64,000 nt of DNA, taken from NCBI GenBank assembly GCA_022509165.1, contig JAFLTT010000003.1, positions 156,919 to 220,918 of the forward strand. Reading direction: 5' to 3'. Origin of the DNA: Muribaculaceae bacterium (GTDB lineage: Bacteria > Bacteroidota > Bacteroidia > Bacteroidales > Muribaculaceae). The notes below the pieces were generated by a model that was given only the letters and a program-made list of their open reading frames with translations, was not told the DNA's origin and did not search any database. A program made the position numbers and the translations under genes. Below are positions 39,186 to 47,654 of the stretch, piece by piece. Within the stretch, counting starts at the first letter, position 1, and each line of letters starts with the position of its first letter.

Positions 39186-40547
39186 TCAGAATGAAACCAT
39201 AAACATTGCCATGATTCTGTCGGCACTTCCGGATTCTCCATTAAAATTCATCCTTTTTCCATGCAGATACTCCAAACCCAATTCCAGGCGCGGAGTGATA
39301 TCCCAGAACACATTCCCTACTGCATAAAGCCCATATCTGTAATAAGTGTCCTTGGGATTTCTTTTTGGATAATATGTCTGCTCGGAAAAGGCTATGTTAC
39401 TGAAAATTTTCGGAGTGAAATAATACTGCACACCCAGCACCAGACCTGCCGCCCATGGAGCATATAACTGTCCCTCTTTATCAGGTACCGGTATGAGATC
39501 GAAATCCCCGTTACCTAAGTCAGTGGTATATGAGGCATGACCCCTTCCGGTGGAAATAATCCCGAATAAATTCATGGAAGGAGTAGGATTAATTACAGTG
39601 GACAACTGCACTCCCCAACCTGTTATATTGTGGTTCTGTCCTTTCACGAGATCACGATAAACAAGCGTGCGTAACAAACCGGAAAGTCTTAAATGACTGG
39701 ATGCATTATCCCATTGATATTGTATGAAAGCAGCAAAATCCGGTATATATGGTGTACAGGAAGCCGTATGAATACCATCGGCTGAAATTGATTCTGAAGG
39801 AAATTCCACAGAACCGGCTGCAGCCCAATGTTTTTTAAACGACTTAAAATATCTCACCAATACATTTTTCCTCGAATTTATACCATTAGGTCCTGCACCA
39901 TCCACTGTGGAAGGTTCAGCCTGAGTGTCTTCAAAAGTAGAAACAGCGTATCCGGCCGTCCATTCCTTAATGGTGATATAGGCTTTCTTGATTCTGAATC
40001 CACGGTTATTGTAACCTGAAAAGTCAGCCTGGAAATAGGCCATAAAATTTCCTAATAATTTGTTATTGCCAAGCAGAGTGAAAAATAAACCTGTTCCGGA
40101 AGGAGAAGCCGACAATGCCCGCATGCTGGTGGGATCTTTAGGGATTGGGATATCGTAAGGAATAAATCCAACAGTTGGGATTGATCCGTTCCAATCAAAA
40201 TATCCTCTTATTTTAACTTGACCTCCCACACCTAAAGCCAAATCACCTTTTTTACTCATAAACATAAAATAAGGAGCGCGAGGGTCTTGAAAATGTCGGA
40301 ATTGATCGTAATAAAAAATATTCAGAAGCCGGCTTAAAGAATCCTTTGGATTATCACTACCCGAATATAGCACGTGGGTATTATCTATCATCCCGGTAAT
40401 TCTAACATCCGACACTAATGGTTTCTTTTCTTCCTCTGTAACATTTTCTTCTCCTTTCATAGATAGGGAGCCTAAAGAAAAAAGAATGAACAAAATTACA
40501 GGTGTAAAAATTCTTTTTATTATCATGTCTGCTCTTCTCAATTTCAT
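39186..40547 (-). CDS. Outer-membrane beta-barrel protein (DcaP-like porin)
   Basis: The 453-residue exported protein has a signal region (MIIKRIFTPVILFILFSLGS, so an internal ATG at 40526 is a possible start) and a barrel with LALGVGGQVKIRGYFDWNGS, NFMAYFQADFSGY, FRIKKAYITIKEWTAGYAVS and a final strand ending MAMFMVSF. The GQ-x-R, F-AYFQADF and KKAYI pieces resemble DcaP-type trimeric porins. Substrate is unknown. It follows radA by 11 nt, so readthrough from radA is likely. Confidence 0.75.
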   Translation of the reverse strand: MKLRRADMIIKRIFTPVILFILFSLGSLSMKGEENVTEEEKKPLVSDVRITGMIDNTHVLYSGSDNPKDSLSRLLNIFYYDQFRHFQDPRAPYFMFMSKKGDLALGVGGQVKIRGYFDWNGSIPTVGFIPYDIPIPKDPTSMRALSASPSGTGLFFTLLGNNKLLGNFMAYFQADFSGYNNRGFRIKKAYITIKEWTAGYAVSTFEDTQAEPSTVDGAGPNGINSRKNVLVRYFKSFKKHWAAAGSVEFPSESISADGIHTASCTPYIPDFAAFIQYQWDNASSHLRLSGLLRTLVYRDLVKGQNHNITGWGVQLSTVINPTPSMNLFGIISTGRGHASYTTDLGNGDFDLIPVPDKEGQLYAPWAAGLVLGVQYYFTPKIFSNIAFSEQTYYPKRNPKDTYYRYGLYAVGNVFWDITPRLELGLEYLHGKRMNFNGESGSADRIMAMFMVSF

Positions 40548-40558
40548 TTTCTCAACAT

Positions 40559-41920
40559 TTATTCAAACAAGAATTTCATAAGATCTTCTATTCGTTTCAC
40601 CTCTTTAATTTTAATGGAAAATTTATCTTTTATACCCTTTAAATTATCATGAGGTATAACTATGGTATCAAAGCCGAGTTTTTCAGCTTCCATTACTCTT
40701 TGTTCAATCCTTGTGACAGTACGGATTTCACCTGATAGTCCTACTTCTCCCACGAATACTGTTTTTCGAGACACTGCAATGTCGAAGTTTGACGACATTA
40801 CAGAGGCCACTACTGCCAGGTCTACTCCCGGATCAGCAATTTTCATACCTCCGGCAATATTAAGAAATACATCTTTCTGAGCGAGTCGGAACCTTGCTCT
40901 TTTTTCAAGTACAGCCAAGAGCATATTCAGACGTCTCTGGTCATATCCCGTTACACTTCTTTGCGGTGTGCCATAGGCTGCCGTGGAAACCAATGCCTGC
41001 ACCTCCACCATAAGAGGCCGGGCTCCTTCTATTGTACACCCAATCGCTATACCGCTCATTTCATCTTCACGGTTATCGCTCAATAACATTTCAGATGGAT
41101 TCTTAACCTCCCTGAGCCCTTTTTCCACCATCTCATATATCCCTATTTCATTGGTGGAACCAAAACGATTCTTGATTGATCTCAGAATTCTGTATAGATA
41201 CTGCCGGTCACCCTCAAACTGCAGCACTGTATCTACTATATGTTCAAGCACCTTGGGACCTGCTATGGCCCCATCCTTATTTATATGGCCTACAAGAATC
41301 ACCGGCACTCCACTCTCCTTTGCATATCTGAGAAGGCCAACTGCACATTCCCTTACCTGTGAAACACTTCCTTGGGCCGATTCAATGGCTTCTGAAGCGA
41401 TGGTCTGTATCGAGTCAACTATTATGAGTTCAGGCTTTTCTTTTTTTATCTGCTCAAAAATATTTTCAAGAAGGGTTTCGCAAAGAATGTATGTGTTTTC
41501 CGAAAGTTTGCCAAGCCGGTCGGCTCTCAATTTGAGCTGCGTGGCACTTTCCTCTCCGGATACATACAGAATCTTTCGGTTGCGGATTGAGAGAATGTTC
41601 TGCAAAAGTAAAGTAGACTTACCAATTCCCGGTTCACCTCCTATCAAGGTAAGCGACCCTGCCACGAGGCCTCCACCGAGCACTCTGTTCAGTTCTGACG
41701 AAGGCATCTTTATTCTGGCTTCTTCAGTCACCTCTATCTCTGAGAGTTTCTGAGGTCTCGCTAATTCTCTTCTATTTTTTGCACCCCCTCCTTTCGCTGA
41801 TACTGTGACTTTTTCTTCAGCAAAGGTGTTCCATTCGCCACATGAAGGGCATTTACCAAGCCATTTTGCGGACTCATGTCCACAGTTCTGACAAAAATAT
41901 ACTGATTTAGTCTTTGCCAA
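40559..41920 (-). CDS. radA: DNA repair protein RadA
   Basis: RadA (Sms) is a RecA-like branch-migration helicase. The 453-residue protein has the N-terminal zinc finger (CQNCGHESAKWLGKCPSCGEW), Walker A GGEPGIGKST, LIIVDSIQT, the RadA-specific KNRFG motif (SIKNRFGSTNEIG), and a C-terminal Lon-like domain (LAVVASVMSS, FVGEVGLSGEIR). Length and order are standard. The long open frame on the opposite strand (40983-41753) is its shadow. Confidence 0.97.
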   Translation of the reverse strand: MAKTKSVYFCQNCGHESAKWLGKCPSCGEWNTFAEEKVTVSAKGGGAKNRRELARPQKLSEIEVTEEARIKMPSSELNRVLGGGLVAGSLTLIGGEPGIGKSTLLLQNILSIRNRKILYVSGEESATQLKLRADRLGKLSENTYILCETLLENIFEQIKKEKPELIIVDSIQTIASEAIESAQGSVSQVRECAVGLLRYAKESGVPVILVGHINKDGAIAGPKVLEHIVDTVLQFEGDRQYLYRILRSIKNRFGSTNEIGIYEMVEKGLREVKNPSEMLLSDNREDEMSGIAIGCTIEGARPLMVEVQALVSTAAYGTPQRSVTGYDQRRLNMLLAVLEKRARFRLAQKDVFLNIAGGMKIADPGVDLAVVASVMSSNFDIAVSRKTVFVGEVGLSGEIRTVTRIEQRVMEAEKLGFDTIVIPHDNLKGIKDKFSIKIKEVKRIEDLMKFLFE

Positions 41921-42001
41921 TGGAGTCTATGATTACGAATTTAATGAAAAGAAAATAATTGCTTTATGTGAAAAGAGAGTCCAATAATTTTGAAAGAATT
42001 T

Positions 42002-42799
42002 TCATGTTGGAGAGAGATGAGCCAGGAGAATGGCGGTAGCCACAGATACATTGAGAGAGTCAGGATGGCTATTCGAATTTGCTGCCGGTATAGTGAGAGC
42101 AACATTTATCAGAGCCTTCAATTCTTCAGAAATTCCGCGTCCCTCGTTGCCCATAAGTAAAAGACCCCCTCCCGGTTTATATTTTTTGTATGGTTCTCCC
42201 TCCAATAAAGTTCCTATCAGGGGCATTTCCCGATTATTTTTGATCAAGCTGGCTAAATCCACATAATGAACCCTGACTCTGGACAATGAACCCATGGTGG
42301 CCTGCACAACCTTTGGAGAATATACATCTACCGTATTCTTAGATGCAAAAATATCATAAACTCCAAACCAGTCACAAGTCCTTATTATTGTACCAAGGTT
42401 ACCCGGATCTTGTATTTCATCCAGAAGTAAATATAATTTATCGGCCTTAAAGGTCGGAGAAAAATGTGAGAAATCATTTTTTTTGAAAACTGCTATTACT
42501 TCCGGAACTGAACCTAAAGAAGACACTATTTCCAATCCCCTTTTATCTGTAGAAAGAATATTCTGACTGTAAGCAGACGTTATCTTTTCATGATTATCCA
42601 ACCATTGGGAAGTAGCTATAAGATATTGCAAATCAAATGCTCCTAAAGTGTCGACGACACATTTCTCCCCTTCTGCCAGAAACAAGCCTGTCTTGTCACG
42701 TTCCTTCTTTGTGGAAAGCATTTTCAGCTCTCTCGCTTTGGTCTTAGATAATGTGTTATACAGCATACCAAGGTCAAAGGTAACCAACTTTTTTGACAT
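42002..42799 (-). CDS. TrmH/SpoU family RNA 2'-O-methyltransferase (RlmB-like)
   Basis: The product has an N-terminal substrate-binding segment (LFLAEGEKCVVDTLGAFDLQYLIAT) and a SPOUT knot domain with LLLDEIQDPGNLGTIIRTCDWFG (motif 1), LLMGNEGRGISEEL (motif 2) and IPAANSNSHPDSLNVSVATAILLAHL (motif 3). Such enzymes put a 2'-O-methyl group on rRNA or tRNA. The frame extends to 42874, but that start would overlap nfo, so ATG 42799 (MSKKLVTFD) is preferred, giving 265 residues. The exact RNA target is not known. Confidence 0.9.
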   Translation of the reverse strand: MSKKLVTFDLGMLYNTLSKTKARELKMLSTKKERDKTGLFLAEGEKCVVDTLGAFDLQYLIATSQWLDNHEKITSAYSQNILSTDKRGLEIVSSLGSVPEVIAVFKKNDFSHFSPTFKADKLYLLLDEIQDPGNLGTIIRTCDWFGVYDIFASKNTVDVYSPKVVQATMGSLSRVRVHYVDLASLIKNNREMPLIGTLLEGEPYKKYKPGGGLLLMGNEGRGISEELKALINVALTIPAANSNSHPDSLNVSVATAILLAHLSPT

Positions 42800-42822
42800 T
42801 TTATTTAAATTTTTTAATTTTG
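42792..42822 (+). promoter_or_regulatory. Bacteroidota-type promoter of nfo
   Basis: TTTG at 42792-42795 and TAATTTTG at 42815-42822 are separated by 19 nt, an exact fit to the Bacteroides -33/-7 consensus. The ATG of nfo is 31 nt beyond. The -33 box overlaps the first codons of the divergent methyltransferase. This is the best promoter match found. Confidence 0.65.
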
Positions 42823-42853
42823 TGGTTAACCATAAGAAAAGGCTTTTTAACAC

Positions 42854-43699
42854 ATGAAATATATAGGTGCTCATGTGAGCGCAGTGGGGGGTGTGTCAAA
42901 CGCTCCATTAGAAGCCCGGGAGATTGGTGCCAAGGCTTTTGCACTTTTCACGGGTAGCAGTGCAAGATGGGTTTCAAAAGACCCCTCTGAAGAGGAAATT
43001 AATAAATTCAAGACCAATTGCGAACTCTACGACTATAAGCCGGAAGTAATCCTGCCTCATGACAATTTCCTCATAAATCTTGGCACAGCCGACAAAAAGA
43101 TTCTCACACTATCGCGAAAGTCTTTCACAGATGAATTAAGACGCTGCGAACTCCTTGGCCTCAAGATGCTCAATTTCCATCCCGGAAGCCATAAAAATGA
43201 GATCTCTGAAGAGGAAAGTCTCGATCTTATTGCCGAATCAATCAATTACAGTCTGGATAAAACAAAAGGTGTCACTGCCGTGCTGGAAAATGTGGCCGGA
43301 CAGGGAAGTAATTTAGGACATACTTTTGAACAATTAGCCCATATCATCAATAAAGTTGAAGATAAGGAACGAATAGGCGTATGCATTGACACATGTCATG
43401 CCTATTCAGCAGGCTATGATTTGAAAAGCGAAGAGGGATACAAAAAGACCTGGGAAGATTTTGAGAACATCATAGGTTTTAAATACCTGAGAGGCATGCA
43501 TCTCAACGATGATAAACGTGAACATGGGTCACGGATTGACCGACATGCTGAAATCGGGAAAGGTACTCTCGGCCCGGAGTTCTTTATCCGTCTGATGAAC
43601 GACCCACGCTTCGACAATATCCCCCTTATTTTAGAAACACCCAACGAAGCCCTCTGGGCAGAAGAAATCGCTTGGCTTTATAATCAGATAAAATCTTAA
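42854..43699 (+). CDS. nfo: Deoxyribonuclease IV (endonuclease IV, Nfo)
   Basis: Endonuclease IV cuts DNA 5' of abasic sites in base excision repair. The 281-residue TIM-barrel protein has the three metal-site signatures: MKYIGAHVSAVGGV, LNFHPGSH, VLENVAGQGSNLGHTFEQLA, GVCIDTCHAYSAGYDL, and MHLNDDKREHGSRIDRHAEIGKG. Length is normal and all His/Glu/Asp ligand motifs are seen. It has a well-formed promoter and is followed 15 nt later by the sugar transporter. Confidence 0.97.
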   Translation: MKYIGAHVSAVGGVSNAPLEAREIGAKAFALFTGSSARWVSKDPSEEEINKFKTNCELYDYKPEVILPHDNFLINLGTADKKILTLSRKSFTDELRRCELLGLKMLNFHPGSHKNEISEEESLDLIAESINYSLDKTKGVTAVLENVAGQGSNLGHTFEQLAHIINKVEDKERIGVCIDTCHAYSAGYDLKSEEGYKKTWEDFENIIGFKYLRGMHLNDDKREHGSRIDRHAEIGKGTLGPEFFIRLMNDPRFDNIPLILETPNEALWAEEIAWLYNQIKS

Positions 43700-43714
43700 A
43701 ATTTAAACATATCT

Positions 43715-45538
43715 ATGAAAACTAAACCGGATTTAGGCTTTTGGAAACTCTGGAATCTGAGTTTCGGATTCTTCGGAGTCCAGATTGCCTATGCCCTCCA
43801 GAGCGCCAATGTCTCACGTATTTTCACAACAATCGGCGCCGACCCTCACGACCTGAGTTATTTCTGGATCCTGCCTCCTCTTATGGGTCTGATCGTTCAA
43901 CCCGTAGTAGGTATTTTCAGTGACAGAACCTGGAACCGGTTCGGACGTCGTCTTCCCTATCTCATCCTCGGAGCCACTATTGCTGTGATAGTGATGTGTC
44001 TTCTTCCAAATGCCGGCAGTTTCCACTTCACAATTTCCGGCGCTATACTTTTCGGCCTTGTTGCACTTATGATGCTCGACACATCCATCAATATGGCTAT
44101 GCAGCCATTTAAGATGCTTGTGGGTGACATGGTAAATGAAAAACAAAAAGGTCTGGCATATTCTATCCAAAGTTTCCTTTGTAATGCCGGCTCAGTAGTA
44201 GGTTTTATCTTCCCGATATGTCTTGGCTGGCTCGGCATGAAAAACGTAGCTCCCACCGGTGTTGTGCCTCCTACCGTAATTTGGGCATTCTATATCGGCG
44301 CAGCTATTCTGCTTGTGTGTGTCATCTATTCTCTTATCAAAATCAAGGAATGGCCACCAAAACTGTATAATGAATACAACGGTATCGATGAAAATGCAGT
44401 GAAAGAAAAGAGCCCCGGTGTTGTAAAACTTCTCGTGAAGGCTCCTACCACTTTCTGGACCGTAGGTCTTGTGCAGTTCTTCTGCTGGTTTGCTTTCCTT
44501 TTCTTATGGACTTATGCCACGAACACAGTGGCCCACAATGCCTTTAAGACACCCACTACTACTAGTGTGGTAGGTATCAACTATGATGGCAGAATATATG
44601 GCGCCAATTATTTGCTTATTGATAGAGACGTCACAATTGTAGACCATGGTAAAGTGATGGTGGCCGGTATCGAGACACAAAGTGGCTTCCATAAAGGTGG
44701 TACAATTGTAATCAATGGTACAGACACTATCGTGAAAAATCATGCTGTGGTAAGCAATGATGAAGGAATCGATAAAGTATATTTCGGTGAAACAATTCCG
44801 GGCATCTCCTCTCTGAGTGTGGATGGTGAAAACATTGCCGATTACAGCAACGCACATATAATGGACTATCTGTCGCAGATACAGGGACCATTCCAGCTTA
44901 CAGAAGCAGCCATAGTAGGAAATCAAGGCGGTAAGGTCACTGTAGAAGATGCCACTTCATATGAAATATCTTCAGCAGTAGCCTGCAGTTATGAAACCAA
45001 GACCATCCTTAATTCAGCTACCCCGCAATATAATGATGCCGGTAACTGGGTAGGTCTTCTCTATGCGGTTCAGGCTTTAGGGTCAGTTTGCTGGGCTCTT
45101 CTTCTGCCGAAATTCAGAAGCAGGAAATTCTCATATTCACTCAGTCTGCTTTTAGCAGCCGGTGGATTCATGATGCTGGCATTTGTCACAAATAAGTGGA
45201 TTCTCTTTGTAGCCTTTGCATTAATAGGCTGCGGATGGGCCGCCATGCTCGCCTGGCCATTTACCATACTCACCAACTCTCTTAAGGGTGGTAACATCGG
45301 AACATATCTTGGCTTGTTCAACGGTACTATCACCATACCTCAGATTGTGGCTGCCCTTGCCGGTGGTTGGATTCTCTCGTTGATGAGCCGACCCGGTGAA
45401 CTTGCCCCGGAATACATGATGATGTTCCTGGCAGGTATAGCCATCGGTATTGGTGCCCTTTGCGTATTCATCATCAAGGAAGGCAAAGGTGAGAAGGAAC
45501 CGCCTATTGAGACTCCGGCTATCAGCGACCAGATCTGA
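43715..45538 (+). CDS. SLC45/GPH-type MFS sugar transporter with large inserted domain
   Basis: The 607-residue membrane protein begins like maltose/sucrose carriers of the SLC45 group: FWKLWNLSFGFFGVQIAYALQ, IFSDRTWNRFGRRLPYLILG and GLAYSIQSFLCNAGSVVGF. The usual length is about 450 residues. Between VAHNAF (about 277) and GNWVGLLYAVQALGSV (443 on) there is an extra stretch of about 160 mostly beta-type residues (281-440), which by topology should lie in a loop after a membrane helix. Transport of a glucoside by proton symport is the family expectation. The next gene, a 59-residue ORF, is 12 nt downstream. Confidence 0.85.
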   Translation: MKTKPDLGFWKLWNLSFGFFGVQIAYALQSANVSRIFTTIGADPHDLSYFWILPPLMGLIVQPVVGIFSDRTWNRFGRRLPYLILGATIAVIVMCLLPNAGSFHFTISGAILFGLVALMMLDTSINMAMQPFKMLVGDMVNEKQKGLAYSIQSFLCNAGSVVGFIFPICLGWLGMKNVAPTGVVPPTVIWAFYIGAAILLVCVIYSLIKIKEWPPKLYNEYNGIDENAVKEKSPGVVKLLVKAPTTFWTVGLVQFFCWFAFLFLWTYATNTVAHNAFKTPTTTSVVGINYDGRIYGANYLLIDRDVTIVDHGKVMVAGIETQSGFHKGGTIVINGTDTIVKNHAVVSNDEGIDKVYFGETIPGISSLSVDGENIADYSNAHIMDYLSQIQGPFQLTEAAIVGNQGGKVTVEDATSYEISSAVACSYETKTILNSATPQYNDAGNWVGLLYAVQALGSVCWALLLPKFRSRKFSYSLSLLLAAGGFMMLAFVTNKWILFVAFALIGCGWAAMLAWPFTILTNSLKGGNIGTYLGLFNGTITIPQIVAALAGGWILSLMSRPGELAPEYMMMFLAGIAIGIGALCVFIIKEGKGEKEPPIETPAISDQI

Positions 45539-45550
45539 TAGTAATATTGA

Positions 45551-45730
45551 ATGGGTATAGGTAAAGCTATAGGTTTTGCGCTTATCACTCTCCTGTGGAT
45601 ATGGTTGGTGGCAACACTGATCATATCCGGAGGGGGGTTCACTTTTAAAAATTTATTCTTGGTAATTGCCTCCGGAATTATTATCTTCGTTCCTCTTTGG
45701 AAAAGATATTTCCGAAGACCACAGCAATAA
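45551..45730 (+). CDS. Small two-helix membrane protein (59 aa), function unknown
   Basis: An intact 59-codon ORF fills the gap between the transporter and dxs, 12 nt after one and 16 nt before the other. The product begins MGIGKAIGFALITLLWIW and has two hydrophobic segments (about 6-26 and 33-50) split by a glycine run (SGGGFTF), with a basic tail (KRYFRRPQQ). The positive-inside rule would put both ends in the cytoplasm. No family is recognised. Tight spacing on both sides and the absence of other use of this DNA support a real gene. Confidence 0.72.
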   Translation: MGIGKAIGFALITLLWIWLVATLIISGGGFTFKNLFLVIASGIIIFVPLWKRYFRRPQQ

Positions 45731-45746
45731 ACTTTCAAACTTCAAT

Positions 45747-47654
45747 ATGCAAGAAACAGAATTTGCTCTTTTATCGACAATTAACTCACCGGAAGACCTC
45801 AAAAAACTTAAAGAGGACCAGCTTCCGGCCTTATGCGAAGAGATAAGGGCTTTTCTTATCGAGCATCTCTCCGAGAATCCGGGGCATTTTGCTTCCAGCA
45901 TGGGAGCAGTAGACCTGATAGTAGCGCTGCACTATGTTTTCAATACTCCTTACGACCGAATTGTATGGGATGTGGGTCATCAGGCTTATGCCCATAAGAT
46001 ACTCACAGGCAGAAAAGAGGAATTCAAAAATCACCGCACTTTAGGTGGTATTAGCGGTTTCCCAAGCCCCTTAGAAAATAACTGCGACACGTTTATGGCC
46101 GGTCATGCCGGAAATTCAATTTCTGCAGGACTGGGAATGGCCATAGCCGATAAATGTACCCCCGGCAACACAAACAGGAAGACAGTGGCTGTGATAGGTG
46201 ATGCTTCCATCAGCGGAGGTCTCGCTTTCGAGGGACTGAATAATGCTTCCAATCATCCCAACGACCTTCTGATTATTCTTAATGACAACGACATGAGCAT
46301 CGACAATAATGTGGGTGCCCTTCACAGTTATCTTTCCGACCTCACCACTTCTGCAGGGTATAACAAATGGCGCAATAAAATGGCCATATACCTTAGAAAG
46401 AAGGGTCTTCTCACAGAAGGAAGAAGACGTGCCATTATAAGGTTCAGCAACTCTGTGAAGTCGTTGGTGTCAAGAAAACAGAATATTTTTGAGGGCTTGA
46501 ATATCCGTTACTTCGGACCTTTCGACGGGCATGACGTAGTGAAACTGGTGAAAATTCTGCGCGACATCAAAGACATGAAAGGCCCTCGCCTCCTTCATCT
46601 TTATACTGTAAAGGGAAAAGGATACAAACCGGCTGAAGAAGACCCCTCTGTGTGGCATGCTCCCGGTAAATTCGACCCCGATACAGGTGAAAGAATCTTG
46701 ACTCCTGAAGTAGTGCACACTCCTTTATGGCAGGAAGTGTTTGGAGAGACTCTTGTGCAACTGGCACAAAAGGATACAAGGGTGATGGGAATAACAGCGG
46801 CTATGCCCACCGGCACTTCATTAAACTATCTATGTGAGAAAATGCCTGAAAGGGCTTTTGATGTAGGTATATCCGAGGGACATGCCGTGACTTTTGCGGG
46901 CGGTCTTGCGGCTGCCGGCAAGTTGCCTTTTGTAGCCATATATTCCTCCTTTTTGCAGAGAGCCTACGATAATATCATCCATGATGTAGCCATCCAAGGA
47001 TTGCCGGTCACATTCTGCATTGACCGGGCAGGCCTTGTAGGAGAGGATGGTGTCACACATCATGGGTTCTTCGATCTTCCCTATCTTAGTTGCATACCCG
47101 GTCTTAATATCGCTTCTCCATCAGACGCGCAGACTTTACGTAACCTGATGTATACCGCCCTCACTTTAAATGCTCCTCTTGCCATAAGATATCCCCGAGG
47201 GAAAAGCAATATTTATGATGAAGCGGAGGAAATGGAACCCCTCATACCGGGAAAGGGTCGGATAGTAAGAGAAAACAAAGATTCCAGGGTGGCTATTTTG
47301 TCTATCGGACCTATTATACGTAATGCTGTTAAGGCATGCGATACACTCCTACAAGAAAATGTTCCGGTAGATATCTACGACATGATATGGATGAAACCTC
47401 TGGATAGCGACATCTTAAGTCAGATAGCCACAAGATATGATGCTATTGTTACTCTTGAAGATGGAGTAATTGCCGGAGGGTTTGGCTCTAAGATCAATGA
47501 TTTCATGAAAAATCTTGAAAAGAGCCCTAAGATAGTGAATCTGGGTATCCCAGACAGATGGGTGATGCATGGTGATGTGCCTCATCTGCAGGCTAAATGC
47601 GGATATGATAGCCAAGGAATAGTCTCAACGATAAAAAGCCTTCTCTCCCGATAA
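45747..47654 (+). CDS. dxs: 1-deoxy-D-xylulose-5-phosphate synthase
   Basis: Dxs joins pyruvate and glyceraldehyde 3-phosphate using thiamine diphosphate, the first step of the MEP isoprenoid pathway. The 635-residue protein has WDVGHQAYAHKILTGR, GHAGNSISAGLGMA, the TPP motif VIGDASISGGLAFEGLNN ... LNDNDMSI, FDGHDVVKLVKIL and FCIDRAGLVGEDGVTHHG. The frame extends upstream to 45666, but that would overlap the small membrane-protein gene; ATG 45747 (MQETEFALL) is preferred. Its stop codon is directly followed by the trkA ATG. Confidence 0.96.
   Translation: MQETEFALLSTINSPEDLKKLKEDQLPALCEEIRAFLIEHLSENPGHFASSMGAVDLIVALHYVFNTPYDRIVWDVGHQAYAHKILTGRKEEFKNHRTLGGISGFPSPLENNCDTFMAGHAGNSISAGLGMAIADKCTPGNTNRKTVAVIGDASISGGLAFEGLNNASNHPNDLLIILNDNDMSIDNNVGALHSYLSDLTTSAGYNKWRNKMAIYLRKKGLLTEGRRRAIIRFSNSVKSLVSRKQNIFEGLNIRYFGPFDGHDVVKLVKILRDIKDMKGPRLLHLYTVKGKGYKPAEEDPSVWHAPGKFDPDTGERILTPEVVHTPLWQEVFGETLVQLAQKDTRVMGITAAMPTGTSLNYLCEKMPERAFDVGISEGHAVTFAGGLAAAGKLPFVAIYSSFLQRAYDNIIHDVAIQGLPVTFCIDRAGLVGEDGVTHHGFFDLPYLSCIPGLNIASPSDAQTLRNLMYTALTLNAPLAIRYPRGKSNIYDEAEEMEPLIPGKGRIVRENKDSRVAILSIGPIIRNAVKACDTLLQENVPVDIYDMIWMKPLDSDILSQIATRYDAIVTLEDGVIAGGFGSKINDFMKNLEKSPKIVNLGIPDRWVMHGDVPHLQAKCGYDSQGIVSTIKSLLSR

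Noticed and set aside
40983..41753. 256-codon open frame on the plus strand inside radA
   Set aside because: It lies wholly antisense to a clear radA gene and its product has no recognisable domain, signal or normal composition; it is a codon-use shadow.
42800..42874. Upstream extension of the RNA methyltransferase by 25 codons
   Set aside because: It would overlap the nfo promoter and start codon; ATG 42799 is better placed.
45666..45746. Upstream extension of dxs by 27 codons
   Set aside because: The extension runs over the small membrane-protein gene and has no similarity to Dxs N-termini; ATG 45747 fits the family.
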